Below, piece by piece: positions 62,607 to 64,000 of a DNA stretch of 64,000 bases. The notes beneath the pieces were generated by a model that had not been told where the DNA came from, did not search any database, and was given only the letters and a program-made list of their open reading frames with translations. Numbering within the stretch: position 1 is the first letter of the stretch; every line of letters starts with the position of its first letter. Source of the DNA: DAOUBF01 sp034432795 (GTDB taxonomy: Bacteria > Chloroflexota > Anaerolineae > DSLN01); NCBI GenBank assembly GCA_034432795.1, contig DAOUBF010000003.1, positions 56,184 through 120,183 on the forward strand, given 5' to 3'. A program made the translations under genes and the position numbers.

Positions 62607-62914
62607 GGGACCACCTCCTTCTCTGCGGCAAACTCGGACTCGGCGACCATGCTGATGGCATGGGCCGGACAGACCTCGGAGCAAATGCCGCAGCCCTTAC
62701 AGTGCAGCAGGTCCACGCCGGTCAGCTTGCCCCCGGCGGTCTGCATACTCACGTCGGGGCAGTACAGCCAGCACAAGAGGCAATGGGTACAGCGCTCAAA
62801 ATCTATGACTGGGCGGAAGGTGCGCCAGCCGCCAGTCACATACTCCTCTGAGTTCCCTGCCTGGATAATTACGCCTCCAATAGGCAATTCTTGCCACGTC
62901 ATCAGTTTGCTCAT
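62603..62914 (-). CDS. porD: Ferredoxin-like delta subunit of the 2-oxoacid oxidoreductase
   Basis: The 103-residue subunit binds two 4Fe-4S clusters: CTHCLLCWLYCP and CKGCGICSEVCP are classical 2[4Fe-4S] motifs. It accepts electrons from the TPP-bound intermediate. Its ATG (62914) is preceded by a GAGAGACC stretch, and its stop overlaps porA. The N-terminal 40 residues (MTWQELPIGGVIIQAGNSEEYVTGGWRTFRP) are typical of PorD. Confidence 0.93.
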   Translation of the reverse strand: MSKLMTWQELPIGGVIIQAGNSEEYVTGGWRTFRPVIDFERCTHCLLCWLYCPDVSMQTAGGKLTGVDLLHCKGCGICSEVCPAHAISMVAESEFAAEKEVVP

Positions 62915-62960
62915 GGTCTCTCTTCCCCCATAAAGAACCGGGCTTTCGGCCCGGCCTGAA

Positions 62961-63551
62961 TTAGCCTTCCTTCGCTTCCTCACTGGCGCGCCGGATAGCG
63001 CGCACATTGGCTTCAATCATTTCGGGCGAGAGCTTCCTGGCGAAGCGGCGGCGGGTCTGTTCGGCGAGTTCCTCCACAGTGAACAGGCCGGTGGCGCGGG
63101 CAAATGCGCCCAGCATCGGCCCGCCGGTGATCTCGCGCCCCAACTCCTCCAGGGCGATACGCGTGGCATCCACCGTCACCACCCGCCCCCCGGCGAAGTC
63201 CAGGATGCTGCGGACCTCGGCGGGTGAACGCGCGGTGTTGACGATGAGCAGGCCATCCTCCTTCAAGCCCTGGGTCACGTCTACGCTACCCAGGAGGGTA
63301 TCGTCCAGGACGATGACCACGTCGGGGTGCTCAATCTGGGAATGGATGTGAATGGGTACGTTGCTCAGGCGCGTGAAGGCGCGGATGGGGGCGCCGCTGC
63401 GCTCCGGCCCGTAGTCGGGGAAGGCCTGGAAGTAGCGCCCGGCCTCCAACGCCGTCTCCGCCAGGAGCTTCCCGGCGGTGACGACCCCCTGGCCGCCCCG
63501 CCCATGCCAGCGAATCTCTATCAGCCCGTTCTTGGTGCGCTGACTCTCCAT
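62961..63551 (-). CDS. porG: 2-oxoacid:ferredoxin oxidoreductase gamma subunit
   Basis: The 196-residue subunit has IEIRWHGRGGQGVVTAGKLLAETAL at the start, YFQAFPDYGPERSGAPIRAFTRLS, and a C-terminal Rossmann-like part (VVTVDATRIALEELG). It completes the four-subunit oxidoreductase. The order G-D-A-B is typical of bacterial and archaeal four-subunit POR operons. Confidence 0.94.
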   Translation of the reverse strand: MESQRTKNGLIEIRWHGRGGQGVVTAGKLLAETALEAGRYFQAFPDYGPERSGAPIRAFTRLSNVPIHIHSQIEHPDVVIVLDDTLLGSVDVTQGLKEDGLLIVNTARSPAEVRSILDFAGGRVVTVDATRIALEELGREITGGPMLGAFARATGLFTVEELAEQTRRRFARKLSPEMIEANVRAIRRASEEAKEG

Positions 63552-63563
63552 ACGACTCCTCTT

Positions 63564-63830
63564 CTAGACCCGGAAGAAGCGCGGGTTGAAATGAACGTAG
63601 TGGGTCCAGCCATCGCGTGCGACCCTCTCGCGCAGTTCATCGTTCAGCACCAGCACCTCCTCATTTCCCTCAGAGCGCATGACGATAGTCAGGTCGTCGC
63701 GGTCGTCCTGCTCCAGGGCGACGATGCAGGCGCGGTCCACGCCCAACGGATACAACACGAGCGTGCCGAAACAGCGCTCGCAGAACGGCAGGCTGGTGTG
63801 GCAGTGGTCGCGATCAAGCGTGATTTTCAT
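63564..63830 (-). CDS. Small Cys-containing protein at the head of the por operon
   Basis: The 88-residue protein has three Cys near its N-terminus (MKITLDRDHCHTSLPFCERCFG), reminiscent of a partial ferredoxin or rubredoxin-like motif, and an aromatic C-terminus (WTHYVHFNPRFFRV). I recognise no family. It starts with AGGAGGGACGGCC upstream and lies 12 bp before porG, so it is likely part of POR maturation or electron transfer. Confidence 0.6.
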   Translation of the reverse strand: MKITLDRDHCHTSLPFCERCFGTLVLYPLGVDRACIVALEQDDRDDLTIVMRSEGNEEVLVLNDELRERVARDGWTHYVHFNPRFFRV

Positions 63831-64000
63831 GGCCGTCCCTCCTGGTGTGGCCGGAAGTCAATGGACCAATCCGGTCGGATTTCCACACACCTTACGGCCA
63901 AGTTTACGCTTGTCTGGCAAACAGCGTCAGTGACAGAAGTCCCATTCTCAGGGTGACATTTGTCATGACCTGGGATGGGCAAATACTCAGTGTGAGGTGC
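63831..64000. other. Upstream region of the por operon, to the window end
   Basis: The last 170 bp hold no gene I can support. A palindrome TGACA-TT-TGTCA (63954-63965) lies about 125 bp upstream of the first por gene and could be a regulator site. No clear -35/-10 pair was found. Confidence 0.35.

Overview
This is a high-GC bacterial chromosome segment. Gene content and synteny point to a member of the Chloroflexota (an Anaerolineae-like lineage). This rests on family-level recognition (archaeal-type HerA-NurA-Mre11-Rad50 operon, KaiC/RAD55-like ATPase, fused NitT/TauT permease with an AAA-associated ATPase, ArsA with an Hsp20-like tail, four-subunit pyruvate:ferredoxin oxidoreductase), not on a database search. 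No tRNA, rRNA, CRISPR array or transposase was found.

Positions 1-17.6 kb are mostly housekeeping: the 3' end of pheT, a glyoxalase-fold protein, Hsp20, coaD, recG, a FakB(DegV)/FakA-like fatty acid kinase pair, rpmB, rpe, a KaiC-like ATPase cluster, secA, a DUF4349 lipoprotein, and the infC-rpmI-rplT operon, where infC appears to start at AUU. Positions 17.6-32.2 kb hold cell-envelope and metabolic genes: L,D-transpeptidase, two tandem CapA-like lipoproteins, a methyltransferase-esterase fusion, a HAD-like protein, a sugar epimerase, an MgtC-like protein, guaB, fabH and fabF. Positions 32.4-42.9 kb hold a two-gene ABC importer, a Ca2+-type P-ATPase, ArsA, a UbiB-like kinase and two small membrane or helical proteins. 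Positions 43.1-50.5 kb form one DNA-end-processing operon: nurA, a HAS-barrel-like gene, herA, mre11 (sbcD) and rad50 (sbcC).

The most interesting part is the accessory island at about 50.5-59.5 kb. It begins next to a duplicated remnant of the rad50 3' end. On the minus strand is a compact ubiquitin-like operon: a DUF3574-like protein, a beta-grasp Ubl, an E2-like protein with a single Cys, a JAB/JAMM protease and an E1/ThiF-type activating enzyme. Divergent from it is a complete diversity-generating retroelement (DGR). Its target is a 1046-residue protein with an N-terminal XRE-type HTH, a NACHT/STAND-like NTPase module and a C-terminal FGE-sulfatase (C-type-lectin-fold) domain whose last residues are the variable repeat. 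The DGR reverse transcriptase, the Avd four-helix accessory protein and the template repeat follow. Template and variable repeats (129 bp) differ at 16 positions, and all 16 are adenines in the template. A plausible reading is a self/non-self or anti-invader sensor with a hypermutable recognition surface, possibly working with Ubl conjugation. The functional link between the two halves is inference.

The window ends with a por operon (small Cys protein, porG, porD, porA, porB) and fdhD, transcribed toward the DGR.

Several dispersed repeat families are scattered through intergenic regions and sometimes inside genes (recG, capA, ubiB): an 'accgggcttcagcccggt' palindrome, a 'ctctgcggt'-type repeat, a G/C-tract hairpin repeat and a 36-bp inverted pair.
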